Below, piece by piece: positions 16,408 through 24,930 of a stretch of DNA of 64,000 nucleotides; positions within the stretch are counted from its first letter, which is position 1, and each line of letters begins with the position of its first letter. The position numbers were made by a program, and so were the translations under genes. Source of the DNA: G963665085 sp963665085 (lineage in GTDB: Bacteria; Bacteroidota; Bacteroidia; Bacteroidales; JAAAOM01); NCBI GenBank assembly GCA_963665085.2, contig CAXXXS010000003.1, positions 1-64,000 of the forward strand, read 5' to 3'. The notes beneath the pieces are model-generated. The model made no database searches. It saw only the letters and a program-made list of their open reading frames with translations, and had not been told where the DNA came from.

Positions 16408-19400
16408 TTATTTTATAGTCACATTAGCACCGATTGGCTTAAGATAAGTATTACCTTGCCCATATACAGTAACCGGCTTTAATGTTCCTCCATTATATAC
16501 ATCAGGTTTTTTATCCCATTTATACACTCCTGTTACTCTACTATCCCAATAACCCTTTCCTCCAAGGGTGATATTTGTGTATCGAGGGCCAGATTTCCCA
16601 GTTGAAGGCCGACCTCCAGAGTCAATAACCTTATAACCTGTTGTTTCTCCTTTGTCATTTCTTTTTACTTCCGCAATAATACCAATATGTCCTAAAGGTT
16701 TATCTTTCCCAGATGTACTATTATCCAAAGTAATTGCGTTACCAACTTCGGCATCATCTTTATTTTCAACTTTATCAGAGGATTCCACTATTCGACTAAC
16801 TCCATTTCCTGTCTTACCTGGATAAGGGTCTGGCTCTTCTGCTTTAATCATACAACTTGAAACCATTCCAGAACAATCAGTATTTTCGCCAGGAGCACCC
16901 CTGCCTTCTGCCCAAGAATTACCTGGATTCTTTTCAACATATTCTTCAGCCATTTGCACTGCCTGAGCCCTTTGTGCTGAGTCCAAACCAAAAGGGTCAA
17001 TATATTTTATGGGATTATTATAAACATAAGCATAAGGTGTGTAATCATGGTGATTATTTTCAATAGCCGGGTCAATTACCATCCACCTTGCAATAGCGGG
17101 GTCATACATCCTAGCCCCGTAATCGTACCACCCCAAACCACCATCTGTCTGTAACTCCTTGCCATTATAAAGAAATTTGTTGGTGTCTGTATCTAAATCA
17201 AATCCTGTAAAAGACAAGCCAAAAGGATAATAATGTGCCTGCTGTAGAATTTCTTCCTGCTCTATACTGTCGTTACTGTTGTAATCACCAAACAACACCC
17301 TTGTGTTACCCAAGTGGTCTTTTATCATATACTCATGGGCAAAATATCCGTCTGATTGTTGGGATAAACGCCCCTCGTCGGTCATCATGTATTTTAACTG
17401 GCTTAACGTAGGGGAACCAACAGAGGTATCTGTCTGGTAAATAGCACTACCAACATAAAATTCTGAGTTGTCTTTTGCTGTATTTGAGTAGTATCGTTTC
17501 ATATGTTTTATGCCAGCGGCATCGTAAAGATAAGTAATGGAATCATTATTTTCAAACACTATTTTGCCCGGTAGATTAAGATAGTTGTAGAAAACAGTGT
17601 CAATACCCTTGTCTTTGTCTTTTACCATGTTGCCGTTACCATCGTACATAAAGTCATCACCATCGTTGTTATCCATATAGCCATGGGCTTCTATGTTAAT
17701 CTTGTCGGTAACGCTGGCTAGTTGGTTGCTGTTGTTTTTATCAACATAATCATAAGTAAGACTGTCTACCGGGCCATACGCTATTTCATCGCCAATCTTA
17801 TATCCGCCGTACCTCACCAGTCCTTTTATGTTTCCATTAAGGTCGTACCCGGTTATCTCTTCGTTAAATCGGTTCTGTACTTCTTCGGGGAAACTTCCAT
17901 GGTTATCGTCTGCAAAATACGATGCTTTGGTAAGACGGTTTAAGTCGTCGTAAGCAAATGTGTAGGCATGCAACGGGTAAAAACCAGTATCCGCTCCCAT
18001 GCTCCACATCATTCCACTTATGTTGCCGTTGTATTGCTTTTGGTTCTCAAGGCTGTCTGTCATTTCTGAGTTATAATAAAGTTGCATGGAAAATAAATCA
18101 TTTTCTTCTTTTTGTCCCGGTGTGTTAATACCAGTCATCCAGCCACGGATGTTATAATCGTAATCAACTGTCTGAGCCGCTTTGCTGTCTGTTGGGTGCA
18201 ATTCCTTACTTACGAGTTCCCCCAGTTCGTTGTATTCCATGCTGGCTACTGTTATTTCTCCCTGCTCGTCTACATCTTCTTTCATGTTCAACAAGCGCCC
18301 CGCATGGTCATATTTATAGGTACGTTTAATTGTCAAATTATTACGACTGTTCAAATTATGCTCGTATACGGATTTCTCAATACCACCCCAGAAAGCATAT
18401 TGGTTCGTTGTTATATCAAATTCCCCAAACTGGTTCTGTTGCTGGTTTTGTATGACGCGATAATATTTAGCATAAAAATTAACAGATATAAGGTATTTGT
18501 CGGTTCCTAACAATTTTGTTTTGATCCCAGTAACTTGCCCTTTTACTTCTTCAAGAGGAGCCCCGGTAATTCCATCTGTTTCAATATAACTATATCCTTC
18601 TTCAAAATCATAGGTATCATAATATGTGTAAGTCAACGTATCTGCGCTGCCATTTGAATATTCTATTCCTGTACGGATTGGCCGGTTAAATTTATCGTAT
18701 GTCGTAAACAATTTTTCACCTTTAGCTCGTTGTACAGAGTCCTGTGAAGAAATCAACCTGTCCCGTTCGTCGTATTCCATGGTAACAGCCCCGGCACCTG
18801 GTAATTTTTTCTCTACCATTCGTTTTCGGGCATCATAACGATAGGAATAACAAAGGTTATTTAATGTTTCCTTGTCTGGATTTGAAGTGCCAATTGAACT
18901 CACTGCTTTAGGTGGCAAAACAAAACGAAGGAGGTTGAAATCATCGTAAACATAATATGTTTTTGTTTCCAGTTCTCCCTGTTTGAGTATTACCAAACCT
19001 TCTTTATCCTTGTATTCAATGGTTTTATGTCCATTCTCATCAGTGATGGTATTTTTGTATAATTCATTCGCATCGTAATGACCATCATAAACACATTTGT
19101 CATTTACTACTTTCCATTGTATAACTTCTCCTGTTGAATTTGTCTCATAAGAATAGCCTACCACTTCGCTTTCTGACCAGCCCTCTCCTGCCCCCCGTTC
19201 GCTAAGCACCCGGTTTAACGGTGAATTTTCAAATTCTATTTCTGCGAATGGCCTGGCATCTGCTTTTCGCCCTGTAAAATCCTGAGAATAAAACGCTGCT
19301 TGTTCTGTCAGTGCATCACTCCTGAACATGCCGGTTGATGAATCTACATAAGCCATGTATTTTATTTTCTCTCTCCCGAAATCATCATAATCAATTGGAA

Positions 19401-19968
19401 CAATTACATCAGCTCCTGAAGGTGAACCTTGTACCTGGATGTTTTGACTGGGCCTGCCAAGACCATCAATATATTGTATTGCTTCTGTGATATAACTCCT
19501 TTTAAATGTATCTAATGCTTGTGAATCAGGGATAATAGTTACGGGGACACGAAAGGTTTGGGTAAAAATATAATTCATATTATTCCCATCGGTTCCTGTA
19601 AAACTTGGTGGTTGGTAATCCGGATCTTCATAATCAACAATATAAGCATCAAAATTTCCGGTTGTCTCAAAGCCTGGTAACAAAACGATGGAATACGTTG
19701 ATGTAGCCTCTCCCTTGTATGCAGATTTTAATTCTTTTTCTGTTTGTCCATAACCGGTTACTGCCGTTACTACTAATAATAATCCTGGCATTGAAATACG
19801 AATAAAGTTACTGGTATTCAGTTTTCGGTATTCAGTATTCGGTGAGCGGTATTCAGTATTTAGTGAACGGTAAACAGTTCTCAATAACTCGAAACTCGAA
19901 ACCCGAAACCCGAAACCAGCAACTCGCAACCTAAAACCCGAAACTATATCTTGTATTTTCTTCATCAT
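16408..19968 (-). CDS. Rhs/YD-repeat polymorphic toxin with NlpC/P60-like C-terminal tip (tip1)
   Basis: A 1186-residue Rhs-family protein. After a probable signal peptide comes a Bacteroidota-type N-terminal domain (about 80-200), then YD repeats (about 290-930, e.g. YDERDRLISSQDSVQ, YDHAGRLLNMKEDVDEQG) that form the toxin-encasing shell. It continues into the core terminus WYDYGARMYDP (W947-P957) and IDPFG. The tip (about 990-1186) has TDCSGMV (C1032) and GHIGII (H1094), matching NlpC/P60-type cysteine peptidases that cut peptidoglycan. The start is uncertain: residues 1-59 are encoded by repetitive DNA, and M60 (19791; MPGLLLVVTAVTGYGQ) opens a good signal peptide. It lies 18 nt after the upstream YD-protein gene. 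The last ~236 residues are supplied by mobile element copy B. Confidence 0.9.
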   Translation of the reverse strand: MMKKIQDIVSGFRLRVAGFGFRVSSFELLRTVYRSLNTEYRSPNTEYRKLNTSNFIRISMPGLLLVVTAVTGYGQTEKELKSAYKGEATSTYSIVLLPGFETTGNFDAYIVDYEDPDYQPPSFTGTDGNNMNYIFTQTFRVPVTIIPDSQALDTFKRSYITEAIQYIDGLGRPSQNIQVQGSPSGADVIVPIDYDDFGREKIKYMAYVDSSTGMFRSDALTEQAAFYSQDFTGRKADARPFAEIEFENSPLNRVLSERGAGEGWSESEVVGYSYETNSTGEVIQWKVVNDKCVYDGHYDANELYKNTITDENGHKTIEYKDKEGLVILKQGELETKTYYVYDDFNLLRFVLPPKAVSSIGTSNPDKETLNNLCYSYRYDARKRMVEKKLPGAGAVTMEYDERDRLISSQDSVQRAKGEKLFTTYDKFNRPIRTGIEYSNGSADTLTYTYYDTYDFEEGYSYIETDGITGAPLEEVKGQVTGIKTKLLGTDKYLISVNFYAKYYRVIQNQQQNQFGEFDITTNQYAFWGGIEKSVYEHNLNSRNNLTIKRTYKYDHAGRLLNMKEDVDEQGEITVASMEYNELGELVSKELHPTDSKAAQTVDYDYNIRGWMTGINTPGQKEENDLFSMQLYYNSEMTDSLENQKQYNGNISGMMWSMGADTGFYPLHAYTFAYDDLNRLTKASYFADDNHGSFPEEVQNRFNEEITGYDLNGNIKGLVRYGGYKIGDEIAYGPVDSLTYDYVDKNNSNQLASVTDKINIEAHGYMDNNDGDDFMYDGNGNMVKDKDKGIDTVFYNYLNLPGKIVFENNDSITYLYDAAGIKHMKRYYSNTAKDNSEFYVGSAIYQTDTSVGSPTLSQLKYMMTDEGRLSQQSDGYFAHEYMIKDHLGNTRVLFGDYNSNDSIEQEEILQQAHYYPFGLSFTGFDLDTDTNKFLYNGKELQTDGGLGWYDYGARMYDPAIARWMVIDPAIENNHHDYTPYAYVYNNPIKYIDPFGLDSAQRAQAVQMAEEYVEKNPGNSWAEGRGAPGENTDCSGMVSSCMIKAEEPDPYPGKTGNGVSRIVESSDKVENKDDAEVGNAITLDNSTSGKDKPLGHIGIIAEVKRNDKGETTGYKVIDSGGRPSTGKSGPRYTNITLGGKGYWDSRVTGVYKWDKKPDVYNGGTLKPVTVYGQGNTYLKPIGANVTIK
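17116..17130 (-). other. attachment site, rhs-core junction (attL-type)
   Basis: The minus strand reads TGGTACGATTACGGG, codons W947-Y-D-Y-G951 of the intact Rhs protein. Upstream is resident rhs core; downstream is element-borne tip1. C at both variable positions fits target allele on the left and element allele on the right. TAC and TAT both code for tyrosine, so the exchange is silent. Confidence 0.75.
19800..19950. repeat. short tandem repeats at the 5' end of rhs
   Basis: Two and a half copies of a ~21-bp unit (CGGTATTCAGTATTCGGTGAG and variants, about 19826-19880), then heptamers ACTCGAA/ACCCGAA repeated (about 19888-19925). Such strings are common as dispersed intergenic repeats in Bacteroidota. 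They lie in frame before the signal peptide, so they may be leader DNA rather than coding. Confidence 0.6.
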
Positions 19969-19986
19969 TTTAGTTTTTTGGTTCGT

Positions 19987-22900
19987 TTATTCTTCTTCCC
20001 CTGCGTAATGATACTTATAGGTATTGATGATGTTTTTATCATCATCACGAGTGCATTTTAACCGACCAAAATCATCGTACTCGTAATGGGTAGTAAAACC
20101 GTTTTCATCTGTCATCGAGGTCATTCCAATGAGCGGGTCGTAGGTGTATATTGTTACCATAGCATCCAATTCGCGAAGTGTTTCCAGCATGGTTGATAAT
20201 TCTTCTCCTGTTTTTTTCTGAATACTATTCAAGGATACTTTATCTTTTACTTCATCATAGGTAAGTCCTACAATCTTAGCAACAGGAAGGGTATGATTGT
20301 AACCCCAGAGATATGAAATGTAAATATCTCCTGTTTTATGAGCTTGAATGAGGTTTCCATAATCGTCATAACGGTCGTAATAGACTTTATCTTTAAATGT
20401 TTCATCCATTACCAATGTGCCTTCTGAATCTATATAGGGTTCTTCAACAGAAGTTAAAGGCTCGGTTGTTTCTATGTTGTATGATACATTAGGGACTACT
20501 AGTCCTGATTCTAATTCTTTATAGGTTGTGAAACTGCCCCCAATTATATTATCATTTCGTTTTTGTAACGTTTGAATGGGGATACCTATCATGTTTTTTT
20601 CCAACATTGCGTTTATAGCCTTGCCATCTTCACTCAAACTGGTATTGTTAATCTCATTACAATTTGCCTTGCATATATCAAAATCGAATTCTTCTCCTCT
20701 AATACACCCTCCACATTGTTTGTTTATATCTTCACTTCTTGTATAAAGGCAATCTTGAAAACATTCATCATCGGGACCACAGAGACTGAAACAAGCTTTA
20801 TAATAAACATAAAAAAACCAATCATATAAAGAGTCGCAATGTGCCCCGCAGTCGAACTCTTCATAGTCACCTAAAGAAATATCAGAGGGATATGTATACC
20901 ATGTAATTAAACTATCACCTTTGCTATTTATAGTTTTTTCTTTTGTTAGTTGGCAATGGTCTGGATTTTCATACTCATATTCTTTTTTTATCATAACATT
21001 ACCATTATCTTCATAATCAGTAACAGTCTCCGATTTTAAATAATACCAGTTTGAATATAAAAAATAAGTAGAAACAGTATATCGACTTAAAAGCTCACTA
21101 TTACTTGTTATTCCAAGACCGTCTCTATACTGATAAGTTAAACACTTAACTACAGATTGATTTCTTGTTTCTTCAAAATTGTATTCTTTTGTAATTCCTT
21201 TTAAATCTGATGATGCCCCATCTTTTGTTGTTTCACGTTCTAAGATACCTGATGCCCATCCATCGTTAGAAATAGGAGTAGGGTAAATTTCTCCTGCACC
21301 ATAAAGCTTTCTCTCGCACGGACTATTCCATTCAAAATTAAATGTGTTTATTTGCCTTCCATTTTCTCCATTCTCTCCATAAAGAAGTTCCACTTGTGGA
21401 TAACAAACATGGTATTGACCTTCTATATACGAACTATTTAAAGCGTTTGAACTTAGTATACCATATTTACATACACCTATATAATAACCAGTTCCATAAG
21501 CATACTCAAAATCTCTTGTAAAATTCTTATAATAAGTTGGTTCTATAATCGGACTAGTTCTTACAACCAAATAATTATATTTCTTTATTTCCGGAACACT
21601 TGTCTCATTATCATATGTTTGAATTTTACTTATTCTACATCCAGCTCTTTCTAAAGTTTCTTCACCAACAGTATAAGTATGAGAAGCTTCATATTCGAAA
21701 GTAGAATATCCTCCTGTAGGATACGTTATTTTCTGCAACATCCCTTTTTGTGAAAATAAATAATCAGAAGAGCGATTGCAATTGCGAACATCACCTGAGA
21801 AGAGGTTCTCTTTATTATTTAAGACATAATCTATTGAGACAAAATCTGTATTGAATTTACCATTAAAAAAACCTTTATGATCCTGTGCATATGAGAAACG
21901 GGGTGGTAATTCTGTAATATTGTTATAATCAAAATTGTAAGAAAAAGCATCATCTTCTTCTACATCTGAAATCTTTACCTTTTTTAAAAACATCCTAATA
22001 TAATCATTATAAATTGTATTATTTTCACTCAATCCTCCATCGTAATCATGTTTACAATTAACAAATTGATAAAGCAGCTCTACTGTTTTAATTGGATTGT
22101 TATTTACATCAAAGATTTCTATAGAATCTAGCTTATATTCAGTAATATCGTCTGTTCTATCTTTAGCTATATTAAAAACTACTTTCCCAACTCCATGGTA
22201 AACAATGGAATCAAGATATGAAACTCTGTTGCTTGTTTTTACTAATCCCTCGTCAGGAGCATCATTACAACTACATGTATTTCTAGGATCGTCACCTGTA
22301 ACATTTGTCACTCGCATTATTGTTCTATTTATCCCAACTCTCATTGTTTTACTTTCCGCTCTATAATAGAAAGAAACACTATCGCCTAAAGGGTGATAAA
22401 TTTTGCTTAAATGCCAAGATGAATTAAATGGACTTCCTGATAATGGCCCTGATCTTTCTACGTCTTCAAAAATATAAATTGTCCCATCGGAAGCTGTTAT
22501 CTTAAAATAGCCATATTCACCCGATGAATTTGTACTAATTTCAAGAGGAGATGTATATGAAACTATTTGGGCTACCCCTTCTTTATCAAAAAAGAATTTA
22601 CCTGTATTGCCTAAAAAATCATAAGCGAATATATCTGGTTGTAAATCAATATCTCGCCCCCTTAAATTTGTTAAAAAAATAAGTTTTTCATCATCGGTAA
22701 GTTCATCCCAATCCGCTGTCATACGTGTACCTGGATTATCTACTTTACCATAACTAAACCTATTAATTATACCTCCAGCTGATAAACTCCAATCAAATCC
22801 AACCATAGAGGCTGATTTATTTACCTGCAAACCATTTGAACTATAATTAAGTGTTATTGGAATTTCTAGGTTCTTCCCTTTAAGATCAAAAACTGGTATA

Positions 22901-23100
22901 CTATATTGGACCGTTCCTGTAAATAAACCAACTGGAACTGTTCCAAACCTTCCCAACTCACAAGCTTGCGGAGAGGGGGGAATTAAATCAAAAACTATAT
23001 CATTCTCATTTTGCGTGTAACTACTTGTTACAATTACATAAAGAATAAAAAAAGTACTTATTACTTTCTTCATATTATATTTCAATTTAATATTTTTCAC
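19987..23100 (-). CDS. large secreted YD-repeat-related protein upstream of Rhs
   Basis: A 1037-residue protein with signal peptide (MKKVISTFFILYVIVTSSYTQ; better start at M10, 23073). The N-terminal part carries GTVPVGLFTGTVQYSIPVF, LEIPITLNYSSNGLQV and VGFDWSLSAGG, the hallmark of SpvB/YD-type secreted proteins that precede rhs genes in Bacteroidota. A cysteine-rich insertion occurs at about 745-815 (CGAHCDSLYDW, CGPDDECFQDCLY, CGGCIRGEEFD). The C-terminus ends in a YD unit (TTHYEYDDFGRLK). It probably assembles with, or delivers, the Rhs protein encoded 18 nt downstream. There is no toxin-like tip. The function is inferred from family and position. Confidence 0.75.
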   Translation of the reverse strand: MKNIKLKYNMKKVISTFFILYVIVTSSYTQNENDIVFDLIPPSPQACELGRFGTVPVGLFTGTVQYSIPVFDLKGKNLEIPITLNYSSNGLQVNKSASMVGFDWSLSAGGIINRFSYGKVDNPGTRMTADWDELTDDEKLIFLTNLRGRDIDLQPDIFAYDFLGNTGKFFFDKEGVAQIVSYTSPLEISTNSSGEYGYFKITASDGTIYIFEDVERSGPLSGSPFNSSWHLSKIYHPLGDSVSFYYRAESKTMRVGINRTIMRVTNVTGDDPRNTCSCNDAPDEGLVKTSNRVSYLDSIVYHGVGKVVFNIAKDRTDDITEYKLDSIEIFDVNNNPIKTVELLYQFVNCKHDYDGGLSENNTIYNDYIRMFLKKVKISDVEEDDAFSYNFDYNNITELPPRFSYAQDHKGFFNGKFNTDFVSIDYVLNNKENLFSGDVRNCNRSSDYLFSQKGMLQKITYPTGGYSTFEYEASHTYTVGEETLERAGCRISKIQTYDNETSVPEIKKYNYLVVRTSPIIEPTYYKNFTRDFEYAYGTGYYIGVCKYGILSSNALNSSYIEGQYHVCYPQVELLYGENGENGRQINTFNFEWNSPCERKLYGAGEIYPTPISNDGWASGILERETTKDGASSDLKGITKEYNFEETRNQSVVKCLTYQYRDGLGITSNSELLSRYTVSTYFLYSNWYYLKSETVTDYEDNGNVMIKKEYEYENPDHCQLTKEKTINSKGDSLITWYTYPSDISLGDYEEFDCGAHCDSLYDWFFYVYYKACFSLCGPDDECFQDCLYTRSEDINKQCGGCIRGEEFDFDICKANCNEINNTSLSEDGKAINAMLEKNMIGIPIQTLQKRNDNIIGGSFTTYKELESGLVVPNVSYNIETTEPLTSVEEPYIDSEGTLVMDETFKDKVYYDRYDDYGNLIQAHKTGDIYISYLWGYNHTLPVAKIVGLTYDEVKDKVSLNSIQKKTGEELSTMLETLRELDAMVTIYTYDPLIGMTSMTDENGFTTHYEYDDFGRLKCTRDDDKNIINTYKYHYAGEEE

Positions 23101-23124
23101 TTGTTTGGAATAATAAATTAGTTT

Positions 23125-24756
23125 TTAATAATTATATTTTGATGTATATGCTTTTCCTTTCACCATCACCTTACTCTCCTTCACAATCCTCCCCTTTGAG
23201 TTTGTAAGCGTAAGCACATAAATACCCGGCGAAGCGTCCATGTTTACTGATACAACAGTAACAGAACCACTGCGATAAATATCTTTGTTAAACATTCCAT
23301 ACCCATTTGCTGCGTTTACACGGAGACTATATTCACTGTCTTCAGCTTCGGTTATCACCACCCTAAATTCGCCATCGCTCGGGTTAGGAAATGTTACAAG
23401 TTGTAAGTTTGCATCTTCCTGGAGACTTTCTTCCTCCTCCAATTCTTTGATAAACTCTGGCAACAATGAGGCTCCATATTCATTTGCCCCCATATCGATA
23501 ACATCGTTGTTGATCCTGTATCTCCCCGAGTTATCAGATGCAGGCAGATCTATATCATCCAACATGGAAAGGCCGGCATCCACACAAGGGGACATTTCGT
23601 CCAAACCGTAGTACAACGTGTCATTGGTAATGAACCTGGGATCTTCATCAAGGCTGTAAAGCGTTTCTTCTATATAAGAACCATAACCGGAGAAAACCTC
23701 AAATCCTTCACTGCCACCTTGTATATTACAGTACCAAAATGTCGGATTTGATTTTTGAAATAAATATCCCTGGTTTTCTTTTCCCGGAGCATAGTTTCCC
23801 CAAAAAATAGAATTAATAAACCTAGTGGAACTATTTTTCATGTGTACGGCTCCTCCGTTTATTTCCGCTTCGTTATTACTAATAGTGTTGTTAATCAAGG
23901 TTGATTTATCTTCTTTAAAAGCTAGTCCTGCTCCAAATTTGGCTTTGTTATCTGAGATAATATTATTAAACCAATATCCTTCCATCTTTGAGCTACTGAT
24001 ACCTCCTCCGGTGTTAAATGCAGTGTTATTGGTTATCAGACTATTTTTCAACATCAATTCAGAACCTGAAACATAAATACCTCCGCCCTCTGATATAGCT
24101 GTATTATTATTAATTTTACAATACTCCAATTTCGCTGTTGAATTTTTGATATACACTCCAGCTCCTAACAAAGCTGTATTTTTTGTAATATCCACATATT
24201 CCATTTTGAGGTAATGATAATCGATAACAGCAAGTGCCCCGCCAAGTGAGTTTTCAATACTGCTGCCTGTAGCATCAACATTCATGATATTACACCATGC
24301 TAATTTTGATGTGTCTGAGGTGTTTGTTGTAAGTTTTATTCCCATCCACATATTTTTCTTTTCTGTGATGGAATCCGGCACTGAAAAGATTATAGGTAGT
24401 TCCTCTGTTCCTTCTGCAACAAGTTTCCCTTTTACTGTAAGCTTATATTTTCCTGTAAACAAAACTTCTGTCCCTGCTTCTATCGCTAACTCTGAACCTG
24501 CAGGAATCTCAATATCCTGTTGCACCACATAGGGTGATTTGCTTAGTGTCCATTTGCCTTCTACCTCATTTTCTTCGATAACTGTTTGTGCGTTTACTAT
24601 TGAAAAGGCAACAGATATCAAATAAATAATTGATATTGAAATGAAAGTTGGTATAAACCTCCCAGGAACAACAACCGGAGTTATTGAGGTGCGTATATTT
24701 TGTCCCAAATTATGACGCCTTGATTTATATCTTTTATTCATTTTTATTGTGTTCAT
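23125..24756 (-). CDS. right-handed beta-helix protein with T9SS type A sorting domain
   Basis: A 543-residue secreted protein. A long N-terminal segment precedes the hydrophobic signal (FISISIIYLISVAFSIVNAQ). A beta-helix region follows (about 130-345) with polymorphic-outer-membrane-protein-like repeats such as GGALAVID, GAGVYIKNS, GGGIYVSGS and GGGISSS. The C-terminal ~85 residues match a T9SS sorting domain (FPNPSDGEFRVVI ... ASPGIYVLTLTNSKGRIVKE). It is therefore exported across the outer membrane and anchored or released. It lies in the same orientation as the rhs genes, 24 nt before the YD protein, and is probably part of their operon. No catalytic residues of a polysaccharide lyase were identified; it may be an adhesin. 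Confidence 0.8.
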   Translation of the reverse strand: MNTIKMNKRYKSRRHNLGQNIRTSITPVVVPGRFIPTFISISIIYLISVAFSIVNAQTVIEENEVEGKWTLSKSPYVVQQDIEIPAGSELAIEAGTEVLFTGKYKLTVKGKLVAEGTEELPIIFSVPDSITEKKNMWMGIKLTTNTSDTSKLAWCNIMNVDATGSSIENSLGGALAVIDYHYLKMEYVDITKNTALLGAGVYIKNSTAKLEYCKINNNTAISEGGGIYVSGSELMLKNSLITNNTAFNTGGGISSSKMEGYWFNNIISDNKAKFGAGLAFKEDKSTLINNTISNNEAEINGGAVHMKNSSTRFINSIFWGNYAPGKENQGYLFQKSNPTFWYCNIQGGSEGFEVFSGYGSYIEETLYSLDEDPRFITNDTLYYGLDEMSPCVDAGLSMLDDIDLPASDNSGRYRINNDVIDMGANEYGASLLPEFIKELEEEESLQEDANLQLVTFPNPSDGEFRVVITEAEDSEYSLRVNAANGYGMFNKDIYRSGSVTVVSVNMDASPGIYVLTLTNSKGRIVKESKVMVKGKAYTSKYNY

Positions 24757-24930
24757 TAAAAGAAGACCTTCTAAATCCTCCTCAGAGGAGGACTTTTGGC
24801 CACATCTCTGGTTATACTTTTATATCTGTTTTCTCTTTTGATTTAATCAAAACATTTAATCGTTAAATACCTAGCCCCTCTTGAAGTCCCCCTCTGAGAG
24901 GGATGTAGGGGGTCAACGAACATAAATGTA
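24757..24930. repeat. intergenic palindromic repeats
   Basis: Contains TCCTCCTCAGAGGAGGA (24776-24792) and CCCTCTGAGAGGG (24890-24902). The two are related in wording (CCTCnnAGAGG) and resemble dispersed intergenic palindromes common in Bacteroidota. They could weaken readthrough between the fibre-like gene and the beta-helix gene. Confidence 0.5.

Larger units (their letters stand above)
9207..17124 (-). mobile_element. Rhs-tip-carrying mobile element, copy B (proximal to intact rhs)
   Basis: This 7918-bp unit inserts tip1 in frame behind the Rhs core, so the rhs gene stays intact across the junction. Gene order is the same as copy A. Its left-end non-coding region (9213-10131) differs from copy A at many sites, while the remainder looks identical. 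It carries no conjugation genes. The target is within coding sequence, but the element supplies the missing C-terminus, so insertion is not a knockout. Confidence 0.8.

Noticed and set aside
1293..17124. 7918-bp repeat as a pure assembly artefact
   Set aside because: The two units differ at dozens of positions in one end and at the junction cores, so they are distinguishable. Copy number should still be confirmed with long reads.
1293..17124. Integrative and conjugative element
   Set aside because: No relaxase, coupling protein or type IV secretion gene is present in either unit.
19987..23100. Second polymorphic toxin in the YD protein
   Set aside because: The chain ends a few residues after a YD unit and has no core-terminus motif, tip or following immunity gene.
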